36,911 nucleotides of DNA from Muribaculaceae bacterium (GCA_029061255.1 JAIDSL010000061.1:1-36911); one strand, 5' to 3'; positions 1 through 10,627 are shown, counted from the first letter of the stretch. The notes: a model not told the origin generated them from the letters alone. Translations and numbers: made by a program.

Positions 1-1658
1 TAGCGCTGACTGCAACAGCTACTCCCAAGCTGCAGCACGACAGACAGAAAAACCTCGGGATGCTTGAGGCAAAAGTATATAAATCAAGTTTCAACAGAGA
101 AAATCTTTATTATGAAGTAAGACCTAAGACAAAAGAAATCGATGCCAACATCATCCGCTTTGTGAAGCAGCAGAAAGGCAAAAGCGGCATTATATATTGC
201 CTGAGCAGAAAGAAAGTGGAGGAGATGGCAGAGCTTCTGAAGGTCAATAACATCAGGGCCCTGCCATATCATGCAGGTATGGAGGCCACGGTGAGAAGTG
301 AGAATCAGGATGCGTTCCTTCATGAAAAAGTCGATGTCATAGTAGCCACGATTGCATTCGGCATGGGCATAGACAAGCCGGATGTCAGATATGTGATCCA
401 CTACGATATCCCTAAGAGCCTTGAAGGCTATTATCAGGAGACCGGCAGAGCCGGACGCGACGGAGGCGAAGGACACTGTATCGCTTTTTACACACGAAAA
501 GACCTTCAGAAACTTGACAAACTTATGCTCTCCAAAACCCCGGCCGAACAGGAGATAGGGAGACAGTTGCTGGCTGAGACTGCGGCCTATGCAGAGTCGT
601 CGGTTTGCCGTCGGCGCATACTCCTTCATTATTTCGGCGAGAACTATGAAAATGACAATTGTGGCAACTGCGACAATTGCAAACACCCCAAAAAATTAGT
701 GGAAGCTACAGAAGAACTTTGCGCCGTAATGGAAACGGCCCTCGCACTTAAAGAAAAATACAAGGCGGAATACATCACTTGCGTCATGATCGGACGCGCT
801 ACAGATGAGATCCGCGAGAATGGTCATGATGAAATCGAATGGTTCGGGTGTATGCCCAACACCGATGAGCGAATGCTTGCTGCCGTAATCAGGCAGGCAG
901 ACATCGCCGGATACATCAAACGAGACCTTGAGAACTATGGCATACTCAAAGTCACTGCCAAGGGTAAGAAATATTTGAAAAAACCGTCACCTCAGTTTAA
1001 GATAGTGGAGGATTCAGAATTCTCTGATCAAGAGCCGGAACCACAGCAATTGGCCGGTTCGGGAGCTGCTGATGAGGTGCTATATAACATACTTATCGAT
1101 CTTCGCAAGAAAGTTGCAAGAAAGAATGATGTGCCTCCATATGTGGTGTTCCAGGAGCCATCGCTTGAAGCAATGGCCACAACATACCCCGTCACGATGG
1201 AAGAGCTTTCATTCATTCCCGGAGTAGGCACCGGGAAGGCAAAGCGATTCGGCAATGAATTCCTAAAGACTATTCGTGAATATGTCGAGGAAAACGATAT
1301 CGTCCGTCCTGAAGACTTCAAGGTGAGGATGATGCCAAACAAGTCAAAGCTCAAGGTGTATCTGATCACAGGCATCGACCGTAAGATAGCCCTCGATGAG
1401 CTTGCCGAAGGCAAGGGACTTGATTTTGATGAGCTTCTGACCGAACTTGAGGCTATTGTAGAGGCTGGAATCAAGATAAATATTGATTATTTCCTCAAAG
1501 ATGTCCTTGAAGAGGGTGTGGAGGAAGACATCATCGATTATTTTCAAGAGACTGAGGAAGACAACCTGGAAGAAGCTATCCAAGACCTTGGAGAGGATTA
1601 TACAGAAGAAGAGATTCGTCTGGTGCGTATCAAGTTCCTCTCAGATATGGGAAATTAA
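1..1658 (+). CDS. recQ: ATP-dependent DNA helicase RecQ (5' end cut by window edge)
   Basis: 3'-5' DNA helicase acting in recombination and replication repair. The reading frame is open from base 3 and reads ALTATATPK before the first ATG at 60, which is the conserved helicase motif III region, so the gene begins upstream of the window and the ATG at 60 is internal. Visible in order: second RecA-like lobe with the motif VI QETGRAGRDG, the RecQ zinc-binding region with the Cys cluster (C-R-R-R then CGNCDNC), a winged-helix RQC region, an HRDC domain near codons 340-420 (FIPGVGTGKAKRFG), and an acidic C-terminal extension. About 551 codons remain of a protein that is usually 600-730 residues. 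It ends just before a bidirectional hairpin at 1661-1681. Identity is secure; the N-terminal Walker A lobe is simply not in the window. Confidence 0.95.
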   Translation, partial: ALTATATPKLQHDRQKNLGMLEAKVYKSSFNRENLYYEVRPKTKEIDANIIRFVKQQKGKSGIIYCLSRKKVEEMAELLKVNNIRALPYHAGMEATVRSENQDAFLHEKVDVIVATIAFGMGIDKPDVRYVIHYDIPKSLEGYYQETGRAGRDGGEGHCIAFYTRKDLQKLDKLMLSKTPAEQEIGRQLLAETAAYAESSVCRRRILLHYFGENYENDNCGNCDNCKHPKKLVEATEELCAVMETALALKEKYKAEYITCVMIGRATDEIRENGHDEIEWFGCMPNTDERMLAAVIRQADIAGYIKRDLENYGILKVTAKGKKYLKKPSPQFKIVEDSEFSDQEPEPQQLAGSGAADEVLYNILIDLRKKVARKNDVPPYVVFQEPSLEAMATTYPVTMEELSFIPGVGTGKAKRFGNEFLKTIREYVEENDIVRPEDFKVRMMPNKSKLKVYLITGIDRKIALDELAEGKGLDFDELLTELEAIVEAGIKINIDYFLKDVLEEGVEEDIIDYFQETEEDNLEEAIQDLGEDYTEEEIRLVRIKFLSDMGN

Positions 1659-1660
1659 AA

Positions 1661-1681
1661 AAAGCGCCCTTAGGGCGCTTT
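1661..1681. terminator. Bidirectional intrinsic terminator between recQ and the ABC-F gene
   Basis: Perfect 9-bp stem AAAGCGCCC (1661-1669) and GGGCGCTTT (1673-1681) with a TTA loop. It has A residues before it and T residues after it, so it can serve both convergent genes. It lies 3 bp after the recQ stop and 2 bp before the ABC-F stop. Confidence 0.85.
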
Positions 1682-1682
1682 T

Positions 1683-3308
<1,626 letters not shown>

Positions 3309-3327
3309 TTATTCTCTGTTTCAGCCT

Positions 3328-3360
3328 GCAAAGTTACAAAAAAATCCGCTATTGGGCAAA
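3328..3360 (-). promoter_or_regulatory. Bacteroidota-type promoter of the YbiT-like gene
   Basis: On the minus strand TTTG (complement of 3357-3360), a 20-bp spacer, then TAACTTTGC (complement of 3328-3336), about 30 bp before the ATG at 3296. This matches the TTTG/TAnnTTTG consensus. Confidence 0.75.
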
Positions 3361-3385
3361 CGTTGTGCGTTTTACGTTGTGCGTA

Positions 3386-4414
3386 TTAGAAGCGGACGGC
3401 GAGCTCAATGACGAGCTTATTGCCCTGCCCTTCAGTGGCAGTGTAGCCGTGCTGGTAAAAGTATTGCTCGTAGTCGAGTATTACATCTGCAAATACTTTT
3501 TTATATCTATAGGAGAGTGTCCCGCCGATGGTAGCCCGATGTCGCCCCTCATTATCAGCGTTACCTTCCACTCCGTTCCATTGCCGGTTCATCCCGTCGT
3601 AGCGAGCCTGGACTGACCAATGGTTGAAAATGCCGAGCTTGGCGTTTCGACCATAGTCACCCCATATCACCCATGAATGAGCATCCTTATGAAAAGATTT
3701 GACGTAATGCTCGTTCATATATTCCAAGCCTCCGCGCCAGTCTCCGCGTCTCCAAGTGGTGCCAATGTCATACAGCATTATGCGGGTGACATCGGGAAGA
3801 ATATCCATGACTCCACCGCAAATGTTGAAGTCGCCTGCCTGGAGGGTTACTCGTCCGCATCCCATATATGATTTTCCCCAGATATTATGGTTTGCCACTC
3901 CGCCGGCATTGCCTACAGCTGCTTCAATGGTAAGGGGTAATTTTACCGGTAATGTATAGGTGAGCTTGGCTCCTACCTTGCGGTAGTTGCACATCTGCTT
4001 TCCCATGAAAGAGCGGTTTGCGAAGACATAGTTCTGCGGGGCCATGAAAGGCTCGCGTCCGAACGGCATGCGGAACTGGCCTGCCTGTACTTCCAATCCC
4101 TTTGCAACTTCCATCTTCACATAGGCATCATGAAATTTAAAGACACCTTGGTCGCATAAGTCCACCTGAGTGAAATATCCTATCTTCGGCGAAACTTTCC
4201 CCTCGGCTGTAAATCGGGCCCATCTCACCTCGAAACGACTCTGCCCGGTCTCAGTGTCGACCTCCCATCGGGGTCTTACGGCTCCGTGAAATTCAGGTAT
4301 GTAGCTTATTTTATCCGCTCCTTCCGCAGGCTCTGGAGCTATTTCTGCTGATGCAGGCAGTGAGACATATGCAGCTGCAGAGAAGAGTGCTAAAATAAAA
4401 AAGTGTCTTTTCAT
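3386..4414 (-). CDS. Outer-membrane porin of the phosphate-selective OprO/OprP type
   Basis: Predicted beta-barrel porin of about 342 residues. The chosen ATG at 4414 gives a classical signal peptide (MKRHFFILALFSAAAYVSLP then ASA); the frame is open to 4486, but that longer version would put a polar stretch ahead of the signal peptide and would overlap the promoter at 4438-4470. The mature part alternates aromatic and polar strands and includes RPRWEVDTETGQSRFEVRWA, typical of the start of OprP-family barrels, and the protein ends in a C-terminal Phe (ELAVRF) as outer-membrane barrels do. It is divergent from the Dabb gene with an overlapping promoter pair. Substrate is unknown: family naming as phosphate-selective does not prove phosphate transport. 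Confidence 0.83.
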   Translation of the reverse strand: MKRHFFILALFSAAAYVSLPASAEIAPEPAEGADKISYIPEFHGAVRPRWEVDTETGQSRFEVRWARFTAEGKVSPKIGYFTQVDLCDQGVFKFHDAYVKMEVAKGLEVQAGQFRMPFGREPFMAPQNYVFANRSFMGKQMCNYRKVGAKLTYTLPVKLPLTIEAAVGNAGGVANHNIWGKSYMGCGRVTLQAGDFNICGGVMDILPDVTRIMLYDIGTTWRRGDWRGGLEYMNEHYVKSFHKDAHSWVIWGDYGRNAKLGIFNHWSVQARYDGMNRQWNGVEGNADNEGRHRATIGGTLSYRYKKVFADVILDYEQYFYQHGYTATEGQGNKLVIELAVRF

Positions 4415-4434
4415 GAAAGTCATTGTTGTTTGGA

Positions 4435-4470
4435 TTGGCAAAATTAGGAAATTTTTATTAACTTTGCAAA
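4435..4470. promoter_or_regulatory. Overlapping divergent promoters (porin / Dabb-ABC-F)
   Basis: Plus strand: TTGG (4435-4438), 20 bp, TAACTTTGC (4459-4467), serving the Dabb gene at 4486. Minus strand: TTTG (complement of 4467-4470), 20 bp, TAATTTTGC (complement of 4438-4446), serving the porin. The -7 box of each promoter overlaps the -33 box of the other, so the two polymerases should exclude each other. Confidence 0.7.
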
Positions 4471-4485
4471 AAATAATCCTAAGCA

Positions 4486-4779
4486 ATGGTAAAGCATACA
4501 GTAATGTTCAAACTTCACGGCAGTGATGAGCTCCGCCGTAAGATAGCTGAAGATTTCAAAGCAGCTCTTCTCGCACTTCCTGAGAAGATAGAATGTCTGC
4601 AAAGCATGGAGGTAGGCATCAATGAAAATCCGGCAGAAGACTGGGATGTGGTCTTGATGGCTGTGGTTCCGACTATGAAAGATGTCCACACCTATGCCAA
4701 GCATCCGGCTCATGTGGCAGCCGCTGCTATCCTTGGACCCTACAAGGAGGCGCGAGCTTGTGTTGACTTTGAATTCTGA
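4486..4779 (+). CDS. Dabb (stress-responsive A/B barrel) domain protein
   Basis: Small cytoplasmic protein of 97 residues that fits the dimeric alpha/beta-barrel (Dabb) family. Visible hallmarks are VKHTVMFK at the start, a first helix rich in Leu (FKAALLALPEKI), a central strand WDVVLMAVV, the helix YAKHPAHVAAA and the closing strand CVDFEF. Full length for the family. Members form dimeric ferredoxin-like barrels; no enzymatic role can be assigned here. Fourteen bases separate it from the Uup-like ABC-F gene, so the two are probably one transcript from the promoter at 4435-4467. Confidence 0.85.
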   Translation: MVKHTVMFKLHGSDELRRKIAEDFKAALLALPEKIECLQSMEVGINENPAEDWDVVLMAVVPTMKDVHTYAKHPAHVAAAAILGPYKEARACVDFEF

Positions 4780-4793
4780 TCTCCCGGCCAGCG

Positions 4794-6632
4794 ATGATAA
4801 AGCTCCAGATTGAAAAACTCACTAAGTCGATAGGAGACCGTATGCTCTTTTCTGACCTATCTCTGACTGTAGAAGAAGGGGATAAGGTCGGGATTGTAGC
4901 TCGTAATGGTTCTGGTAAGACTACTCTGCTCAATATTATCTGTGGGCTCGATGACTACGACTCCGGAAAAATCACGTTTTCAGATGGAGTAAGGATTGGT
5001 TATCTTTCTCAAAGTCCGGATTTTGATAAGGAAGAGACAGCACTTGGATATGCCACTCCGGAGCCTCACGGCAGTGATGACTACAACGCTCCTGACCGTG
5101 CAAGGCAAATGTTGTCGCAATTTGGAATCACAGATTTCGACCAGAAGCTTGGCACGATGTCGGGCGGCCAGTTCAAGAGAGTTTCCATAGCCAAAGTCTT
5201 GCTTGAGGAGCCGGATCTTCTGGTGCTCGATGAGCCAACTAACCATCTTGACATCGCTATGGTGGAATGGCTGGAGGCATATCTGTCGAGACTTCGGACT
5301 ACTCTTATCATGGTGACCCACGACCGTTACTTCCTCGACAATGTGTGTACGCGTATTCTGGAGATAGACCGGGAAGAGGCTTTCATCTACGATGGCAACT
5401 ACGACTATTATCTGCGCAAGCGCACTGAACGTCATGAAGTGCTCAGCGCGGAACTTGCCAAAGTGAAAAATCTTCTGCGCACAGAATTGGAGTGGATGCG
5501 GCGTCAGCCTCAGGCCCGGGGCAGCAAAGCCAAATATCGGATCGATTCGTTTCATGACCTCGAGAAGCGAAGTCATGTCAACCTCAATGAGAAAGATGTG
5601 CGGCTTGCAGTAAAGGGGATCTATATTGGAAATAAAATTTTTGAAGCTGTTCATGTAGCAAAGAAGTTTGAGAAGGATCTTCCTGATGGTTCCCGCATGG
5701 TGATACCGATTCTCAACGACTTTAACTATAATTTCGCAAGGTTTGAAAAAGTCGGTATTGTCGGAGATAATGGAGCCGGAAAGTCTACGTTTATAAAGAT
5801 GCTGCTTGGAGAGTTGCCTCCTGATTCCGGACACTTCGATGTTGGCGAGACTGTAAGATGGGGCTACTACTCACAAGAGGGAATGACTGATTTCGATGAG
5901 CGTAAGAAAGTGATTGATGCAGTCAGGGAGATTGCTGAGACAGTAAGGATCGACGATAAGACAACTCTTACGGCCCAGCAGTTTTTGACTCATTTCCTTT
6001 TTGAACCGGCTACTCAGCAGAAATATATCTACAAACTCAGCGGCGGAGAACGCCGTCGTCTGTATTTAGCTACCGTGCTGATGCGTCAGCCTAACTTCCT
6101 CATTCTCGACGAGCCAACAAACGACCTTGACATCATGACACTCGGTGTGCTTGAAAACTATCTTGCCGATTTCAAGGGATGTGTGATAGTGGTGAGTCAC
6201 GACCGATTCTTCCTTGATCGAATAGTAGATCATATTTTCGTGATGAAAGGGGATGGAGAAGTAAGGGATTTCCCGGGTGATTACTCCACTTATCGCCATT
6301 GTGTGCGTCAGGAGGAGAAAGAGGCAAAGGCTGCCTTGGATGAAGCAAAGCGTCTGGCAGAAGCTAAGGGAGCTGCTGACAATTCAGCCCTGGGTAAACA
6401 GAAGACTGAACGGAAGCCAAAATTATCATTCAAGGAAAAGAGGGAAATGGAGGCTCTTGAGACAGAGCTTGAAAGTCTCAACAGTGAGAAATCGGAACTT
6501 GAATCAAATATGTCTTCCGGAAATATGTCGGTAGATGAAATCACTAAGGCGGGGGCGCGGATACAAGAAGTGATCGAACGAATAGATGAGGCGGAAATGC
6601 GCCTGCTCGAATTAATGGAAAAAGAAGGATGA
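4794..6632 (+). CDS. ABC-F family ATPase, Uup-like
   Basis: Duplicated soluble ABC ATPase of 612 residues. NBD1: Walker A ARNGSGKTT (about 36-44), signature MSGGQFKRV, Walker B LLVLDEPTNHLD. NBD2: Walker A GDNGAGKST, signature LSGGERRRL, Walker [13 protein letters not shown]. Both sites keep the catalytic Glu, unlike the degenerate ABC-F at 1683-3296. The last about 90 residues are charged and Glu/Lys rich (EALETELESLNSEKSELESN), forming the C-terminal coiled coil typical of Uup, which binds DNA or branched structures in E. coli. Family roles include ribosome-associated and genome-stability functions; which applies here cannot be seen. Second gene of the Dabb unit, terminated by the palindrome that overlaps its stop codon. 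Confidence 0.92.
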   Translation: MIKLQIEKLTKSIGDRMLFSDLSLTVEEGDKVGIVARNGSGKTTLLNIICGLDDYDSGKITFSDGVRIGYLSQSPDFDKEETALGYATPEPHGSDDYNAPDRARQMLSQFGITDFDQKLGTMSGGQFKRVSIAKVLLEEPDLLVLDEPTNHLDIAMVEWLEAYLSRLRTTLIMVTHDRYFLDNVCTRILEIDREEAFIYDGNYDYYLRKRTERHEVLSAELAKVKNLLRTELEWMRRQPQARGSKAKYRIDSFHDLEKRSHVNLNEKDVRLAVKGIYIGNKIFEAVHVAKKFEKDLPDGSRMVIPILNDFNYNFARFEKVGIVGDNGAGKSTFIKMLLGELPPDSGHFDVGETVRWGYYSQEGMTDFDERKKVIDAVREIAETVRIDDKTTLTAQQFLTHFLFEPATQQKYIYKLSGGERRRLYLATVLMRQPNFLILDEPTNDLDIMTLGVLENYLADFKGCVIVVSHDRFFLDRIVDHIFVMKGDGEVRDFPGDYSTYRHCVRQEEKEAKAALDEAKRLAEAKGAADNSALGKQKTERKPKLSFKEKREMEALETELESLNSEKSELESNMSSGNMSVDEITKAGARIQEVIERIDEAEMRLLELMEKEG

Positions 6633-6655
6633 GGATCAGATCCTCATCCTTCTTT
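6621..6655. terminator. Perfect 17-bp hairpin overlapping the ABC-F stop codon
   Basis: Arms 6621-6637 and 6639-6655 are exact reverse complements around one central base (6638). The left arm encodes the last codons and the TGA (6630-6632). Only a short T tract (TCTTT) lies at the end of the right arm. Probably ends transcription of the plus unit; ridA converges on it from the other side. Confidence 0.7.
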
Positions 6656-6702
6656 AGCATTGTGACTAATCCAAACTATAGGATATAATTCTAACTTTTC
6701 AA

Positions 6703-7077
6703 TTACACAGAAGCTATCATCTCGATTTCTACGAGAGCCTGCTTGGGGAGTTCTTTTACCGCGAATGCGCAGCGTGCAGGATAGGGGGCTGAGAAGTATT
6801 CAGCGTAAACTTCATTCATTGCGCCGAAGAGGCTCATGTCTGCTAAGAATACTGTAGTCTTCACTACGTCGGCAAATGATGCGCCTGCTGCTTCAAGGAT
6901 AGCCTTTGCATTCTCGAGGCTCTGGCGAGTCTGGCATTTGATGCATTCTCCCATAGTTCCGTCGGCAGGATTAATGGGAAGTTGTCCTGATACGAAGATG
7001 AGGTTGCCTGCTTTTACAGCCTGGCTGTAGGGGCCGATTGCTCCAGGGGCCTTGGGTGTGTCTATCTGGGTTTTCAT
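6703..7077 (-). CDS. ridA: RidA family reactive-enamine/imine deaminase
   Basis: Hydrolyses 2-aminoacrylate and related enamine/imine intermediates released by PLP enzymes, in the cytosol as a trimer. At 124 residues it is full length. Family hallmarks: [12 protein letters not shown] with Tyr17, [12 protein letters not shown], the substrate carboxylate-binding Arg102 in YPARCAFAV, and the closing LVEIEMIA with Glu118. It lies 66 bp downstream of the CapA-type gene on the same strand and may be its last cotranscribed member, but the A/T-rich gap could also hold its own promoter; I see no clear TAnnTTTG box there. Confident family call. Confidence 0.93.
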   Translation of the reverse strand: MKTQIDTPKAPGAIGPYSQAVKAGNLIFVSGQLPINPADGTMGECIKCQTRQSLENAKAILEAAGASFADVVKTTVFLADMSLFGAMNEVYAEYFSAPYPARCAFAVKELPKQALVEIEMIASV

Positions 7078-7143
7078 ATTCTGTGATAAATTATTAATTG
7101 TTGGTATTAATTCATTAAATAGACTATTCTATTATTCCGCTCT

Positions 7144-8274
7144 TCACTCTCCACTTTTTTTGCGACGTGGAATGTTGACATTCTCTGCATCAAATACCTT
7201 GCTTGATGAGCGGTCGAAGATGCGCCAATGATCCATCTGTGCCTTAGGAATCAGGTCTGTTCGATCTGACGGGATAACCGTATAGTTGCTTCCCTTTCCT
7301 GTGGGTTTGGCACAGAAGAACGTGTCATAGTCTGCCCATTTCACTCTTGGTGTGCCATCCGGATCTCGCTCAACCCTCACCCTGACATATGCACCTCCGC
7401 GCGTGTCGCCGGTCTTCATATTTGAAATAAAATTTCCAAGTGAGTAGACCACCGGCACATCTTGCTGCCGCTTTTCATCACGAACCATCTTCATGGGCTG
7501 AATCACATGAGGATGACTTCCTATCACCATGTCGGCGCCATTGTCGATAAGAAACTGTGCCTGGTCACGCTGAATAGCATTTTCTTTCAAAACGTATTCA
7601 ATTCCCCAGTGCATAGTCACCACAATAATCTCTGCTCCGGCATCGCGGGTCTGCTTCATTTCCTCAGCTATTTTCTTCCGGTCAATCAGTGACACCTCCA
7701 TTCCGTCTTTCGCAGGGATTCCATTTGTGCCATATGTATAATTGAGAAAGCCAAACTTAATGCCGTTGATATCCTTTATGAAGGGAACCTTCTTTTCTCT
7801 GTCGGCAGAATCATGATATGTGCCGATGTGGTCGATTCCAAGCGAATCGAGGGCGCTGATGGTGCGCCGGGCAGCCTTCATGCCGGAATCTAAACAATGG
7901 TTGTTGGCGGTCAGCATCATGTCGAAGCCGGCGTCTACGAGAGCTTGTGCATAACTGTCGGGCGCACTGAAGCATGGATACCCGCTGTAGACAGGACCAC
8001 CTCCAAGAGGAACCTCAAGATTGACGACTGCATAGTCAGCTTCCGTCACAGTCGGTGCAATCCATCGGAAGCATTCCGAATAGTCATATCGCTTGCCGTC
8101 TCCCTCAAGAAGGGCTTGGTCGAGCTGAGCCTGATGCTGCATGGCGTCGCCCGCAAAGAGCAGTGTGGCTCCCGGACGTGACATAACGGCACTGTCGGCC
8201 GGATTGGCCGCAGTGCCGGTAATGAATTGCAGTAGACTGAATAAGAGGATGAGTGCCGGAGCGTTCATTGTCAT
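7144..8274 (-). CDS. CapA family (PGA_cap metallophosphatase-like) exported protein
   Basis: Protein of 376 residues of the family of the poly-gamma-glutamate capsule protein CapA, with a calcineurin-like metallophosphatase fold. An N-terminal hydrophobic segment (APALILLFSLLQFITG) suggests export. Metal-site motifs in order: LLFAGDAMQHQ, VVNLEVPLGG, TANNHCLDSG, VTMHWGIEY and IGSHPHVIQP, all present. Its ATG overlaps the TGA of the DUF4270 gene by four bases (ATGA), so translation is coupled. No capB/C-like genes are near, so polyglutamate synthesis is unlikely; a cell-envelope phosphoesterase role is inference. ATG alternatives are 8274 or 8268. Confidence 0.88.
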   Translation of the reverse strand: MTMNAPALILLFSLLQFITGTAANPADSAVMSRPGATLLFAGDAMQHQAQLDQALLEGDGKRYDYSECFRWIAPTVTEADYAVVNLEVPLGGGPVYSGYPCFSAPDSYAQALVDAGFDMMLTANNHCLDSGMKAARRTISALDSLGIDHIGTYHDSADREKKVPFIKDINGIKFGFLNYTYGTNGIPAKDGMEVSLIDRKKIAEEMKQTRDAGAEIIVVTMHWGIEYVLKENAIQRDQAQFLIDNGADMVIGSHPHVIQPMKMVRDEKRQQDVPVVYSLGNFISNMKTGDTRGGAYVRVRVERDPDGTPRVKWADYDTFFCAKPTGKGSNYTVIPSDRTDLIPKAQMDHWRIFDRSSSKVFDAENVNIPRRKKSGE

Positions 8275-9818
8275 TTCATCTGCTGTTGTGAATATACGAA
8301 TATGGTGCGTGCTTGATCCATGTGCAGTTTACACATTGTAGGATTCAAGATGTAAGGAGTGCATTTGGTCAGATACTTTTTTGCAGAACTTGAAGAGTTG
8401 CTATAACCATAATATAAGCTATACAGGGGATTATAATAGCTGTTGGAAGATTGCTCCTCTTCAAATTCGAGGTTTGCCGGAATGATGGTGAAATCAATGT
8501 CTTCATCTTTCACTCCTTCTTCTATGATACGAAGCATATAGTTTCTCATTGAAGAGAAAGTGTACCGCTGTATTTTGCTATTATATTCAGCATAGAACGA
8601 ATCCTTATTGTCAGGCAAAGAATTGCTATCAAGGAATTCCTTAAGCTTAGAGGTCCTCACCAAAATAAGATAGGGGGGAGGAGTCAATCCATAATCGTTC
8701 TTTATCTCTTCAGCAGGGATGCTTAGAGTCAGGTCGCTCACCACAGCAAGCTTAGATTGCGACTGCCTATATATATCTAAGAGTTCTTTTGCAGGGAAAC
8801 GGAAATTGACGCGATATCCACCAGGAGTCGTGATCAATGCATCGTTGTCAGATGCGAGAATCTTGAGATTTTCTGATGGCTTAAAGCTGATATTATTGCT
8901 ATTAAGCACTATGGGAGATGATGCAAATACGCCGGCTGTCCCCACTTTGGTGTTGACTGTGGTTGTGGTTTTGTCATCGGTAGTTTCGATCTTGGTCTCC
9001 TTGTAATTGTAGAATATCACAAACCTTGACTGTACGATATTGGCTACACATCCCCTGCCAAAAGAAGGCTCTACGTATATTCCGTGGAAATACTTTTCAA
9101 AAGTCTGCGGCCATTTGAATATCGAATTGATTTTGTCGTCCCTATACGCATTGACAGTCTCAACGGCCATCTCTCGCGACAAAGGAATCTCGATATTGAT
9201 CAAGGTCTTATGAGTATATAAAGAATCGCTCATGCCAAGGGCAGAGAGTGTGAAGCTCCTGGTCCCAAGTGGATTTTTAGGATCGTAATACCCCGTCGGG
9301 TCAAAGCGATTGTCGATATCTGAAGGCAAGCTTTTAGTGAGGCGGAACACTTTCAATTGCTGTGGAGCAAGAGAGTCGCCGGTGAGAGCACCTCTTGGAA
9401 CGTAGAGCACCATCTTCATCGAGTCAACTTGTGACACCGGTATTGAATCAGGTATATCAAGACTGGTAGTGCTCAGCATTTGGCTTACGAACGAACAATT
9501 AAGGTCGCCATATTCCGGCACACTGATTCTTCCAATAAGATTGGTGGTGCTCCTTGAGTCGACAGCATCATCGAAGACCGTGGAATAGCTGAGCTTTGGG
9601 CAAACTACCAAATGCTTCTTATCACCACGATATATATTTTGTTCTGAGCCGTCCCAGATCAATGAGTCGAGTGCAATCTGAACCTCACCGTTAGCAAGGT
9701 CACTGCCTACGGTCGACACCTTGTCTTCGCAAGAAGCGAAAACAGCTCCGGCAGCAAGGCCGAGTAATGGGGCTGCAAGAAGCTTTAGCGTCTTGCGCAA
9801 GGGTTTATGGCGCATCAT
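8271..9818 (-). CDS. DUF4270 domain lipoprotein
   Basis: Predicted outer-membrane or periplasmic lipoprotein of 515 residues. The N-terminus has basic residues, a hydrophobic stretch and a lipobox ending at Cys30 (AVFASC followed by EDK). After the Cys comes VSTVGSDL, then a long beta-rich region (repeated I/V-polar strands, SVPEYGDLNCSFVSQML), as in DUF4270 proteins common in Bacteroidales. Function of the family is unknown. The start overlaps the TGA of the upstream GT5-like gene (ATGA) and its own stop overlaps the CapA-type start, so three genes are translationally coupled. The pairing GT5-like/DUF4270 divergent from panC is a familiar Bacteroidales neighbourhood. Confidence 0.85.
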   Translation of the reverse strand: MMRHKPLRKTLKLLAAPLLGLAAGAVFASCEDKVSTVGSDLANGEVQIALDSLIWDGSEQNIYRGDKKHLVVCPKLSYSTVFDDAVDSRSTTNLIGRISVPEYGDLNCSFVSQMLSTTSLDIPDSIPVSQVDSMKMVLYVPRGALTGDSLAPQQLKVFRLTKSLPSDIDNRFDPTGYYDPKNPLGTRSFTLSALGMSDSLYTHKTLINIEIPLSREMAVETVNAYRDDKINSIFKWPQTFEKYFHGIYVEPSFGRGCVANIVQSRFVIFYNYKETKIETTDDKTTTTVNTKVGTAGVFASSPIVLNSNNISFKPSENLKILASDNDALITTPGGYRVNFRFPAKELLDIYRQSQSKLAVVSDLTLSIPAEEIKNDYGLTPPPYLILVRTSKLKEFLDSNSLPDNKDSFYAEYNSKIQRYTFSSMRNYMLRIIEEGVKDEDIDFTIIPANLEFEEEQSSNSYYNPLYSLYYGYSNSSSSAKKYLTKCTPYILNPTMCKLHMDQARTIFVYSQQQMK

Positions 9819-10627
9819 TTGTCAGAAAGTTTGTCGTAAAATTCTATGTAAGCCTCAAGGTTGCCGTCGGCATCCTCTTTTTTGAGATAAGGGATCCCTT
9901 TGGCTTCCACGGCAGCCAATAACTCCGGATCAGGCTCGTCAGTCATAAATATCACTCCGTCAGAATTGTCGATTGCCATTCTGTGGAGAAGCTTAGGAGT
10001 AAGATCCATATTTTCATAAGCAGCCAAAAAATCTTCTTTCACTCCTTCTTCTTTAAGTCGACGGAAAAAGCCTTTGTCGATGGTCAGTGTGGGTTCTTCG
10101 GGAAGCACTGTGTACACTACCTTTGAACTTTCAAAAGGAACAGAGTCACTGAGCTGACGCAAGTAGACCGGGACCATTGAAGCCACCCAACCTTGGGAGT
10201 GAATCACAGCTGGATCCCATTGGAGCTTCTTCGCAGTCTCAATTGTAGAGCGAGTGAAGAAGATGATTCTCTGGTCGTTGTCAGGCCGGTTGCTGCCCAC
10301 ATCGTCTATGTCTGAGTCAAGTTTCTGGAAATAGTCGTCGTTGTCAATAAAATAGACCTGAGTCCTTGTCGGGTGGAGGCTTGCTACCTTCAGCAACAAA
10401 GGATGGTCATTGTCGTCAATTGTGACATTGAGCCCACTTAGGCGGATCACTTCATGAAGCTGATTGCGACGCTCATTGATAGCTCCCCATTTCGGGGTGA
10501 ATGTGCGCACTTCATAGCCTCTTTTATGGATGCCTGTGGCAACTTCCTTGCCCAGTGATGATATTTTTTCCGGCGGAAGATAGGGGGCTACCTCCTGCGC
10601 CACAAACAGAAATTTTTTCTTGGCCAT
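9815..10627 (-). CDS. Glycogen/starch synthase N-terminal (GT5) domain protein, single lobe
   Basis: Protein of 270 residues similar to the N-terminal lobe of glycogen synthase (KKFLFVAQEVAPYLP, then EVRTFTPKWGAINERR and AVIHSQGWVASMVPVYL, matching the D/H-x-H-x-W region of GT5 enzymes). It stops where the C-terminal GT-B lobe should start, and it lacks the K-x-G-G ADP-glucose-binding motif: the equivalent stretch reads PPEKISSLGKEV. So glucosyltransferase activity is doubtful despite the usual annotation as glycogen synthase. First gene of a coupled unit with DUF4270 and CapA. Divergent from panC across 286 bp that carry promoters for both directions. Role unknown. Confidence 0.85.
   Translation of the reverse strand: MAKKKFLFVAQEVAPYLPPEKISSLGKEVATGIHKRGYEVRTFTPKWGAINERRNQLHEVIRLSGLNVTIDDNDHPLLLKVASLHPTRTQVYFIDNDDYFQKLDSDIDDVGSNRPDNDQRIIFFTRSTIETAKKLQWDPAVIHSQGWVASMVPVYLRQLSDSVPFESSKVVYTVLPEEPTLTIDKGFFRRLKEEGVKEDFLAAYENMDLTPKLLHRMAIDNSDGVIFMTDEPDPELLAAVEAKGIPYLKKEDADGNLEAYIEFYDKLSDK

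Noticed and set aside
84..686. 200-codon open frame opposite recQ
   Set aside because: Antisense of a conserved helicase region, with no recognisable domain.
4980..5834. 284-codon minus-strand frame inside the Uup-like gene
   Set aside because: Lies wholly antisense to two conserved ATPase domains; composition is that of a shadow frame.
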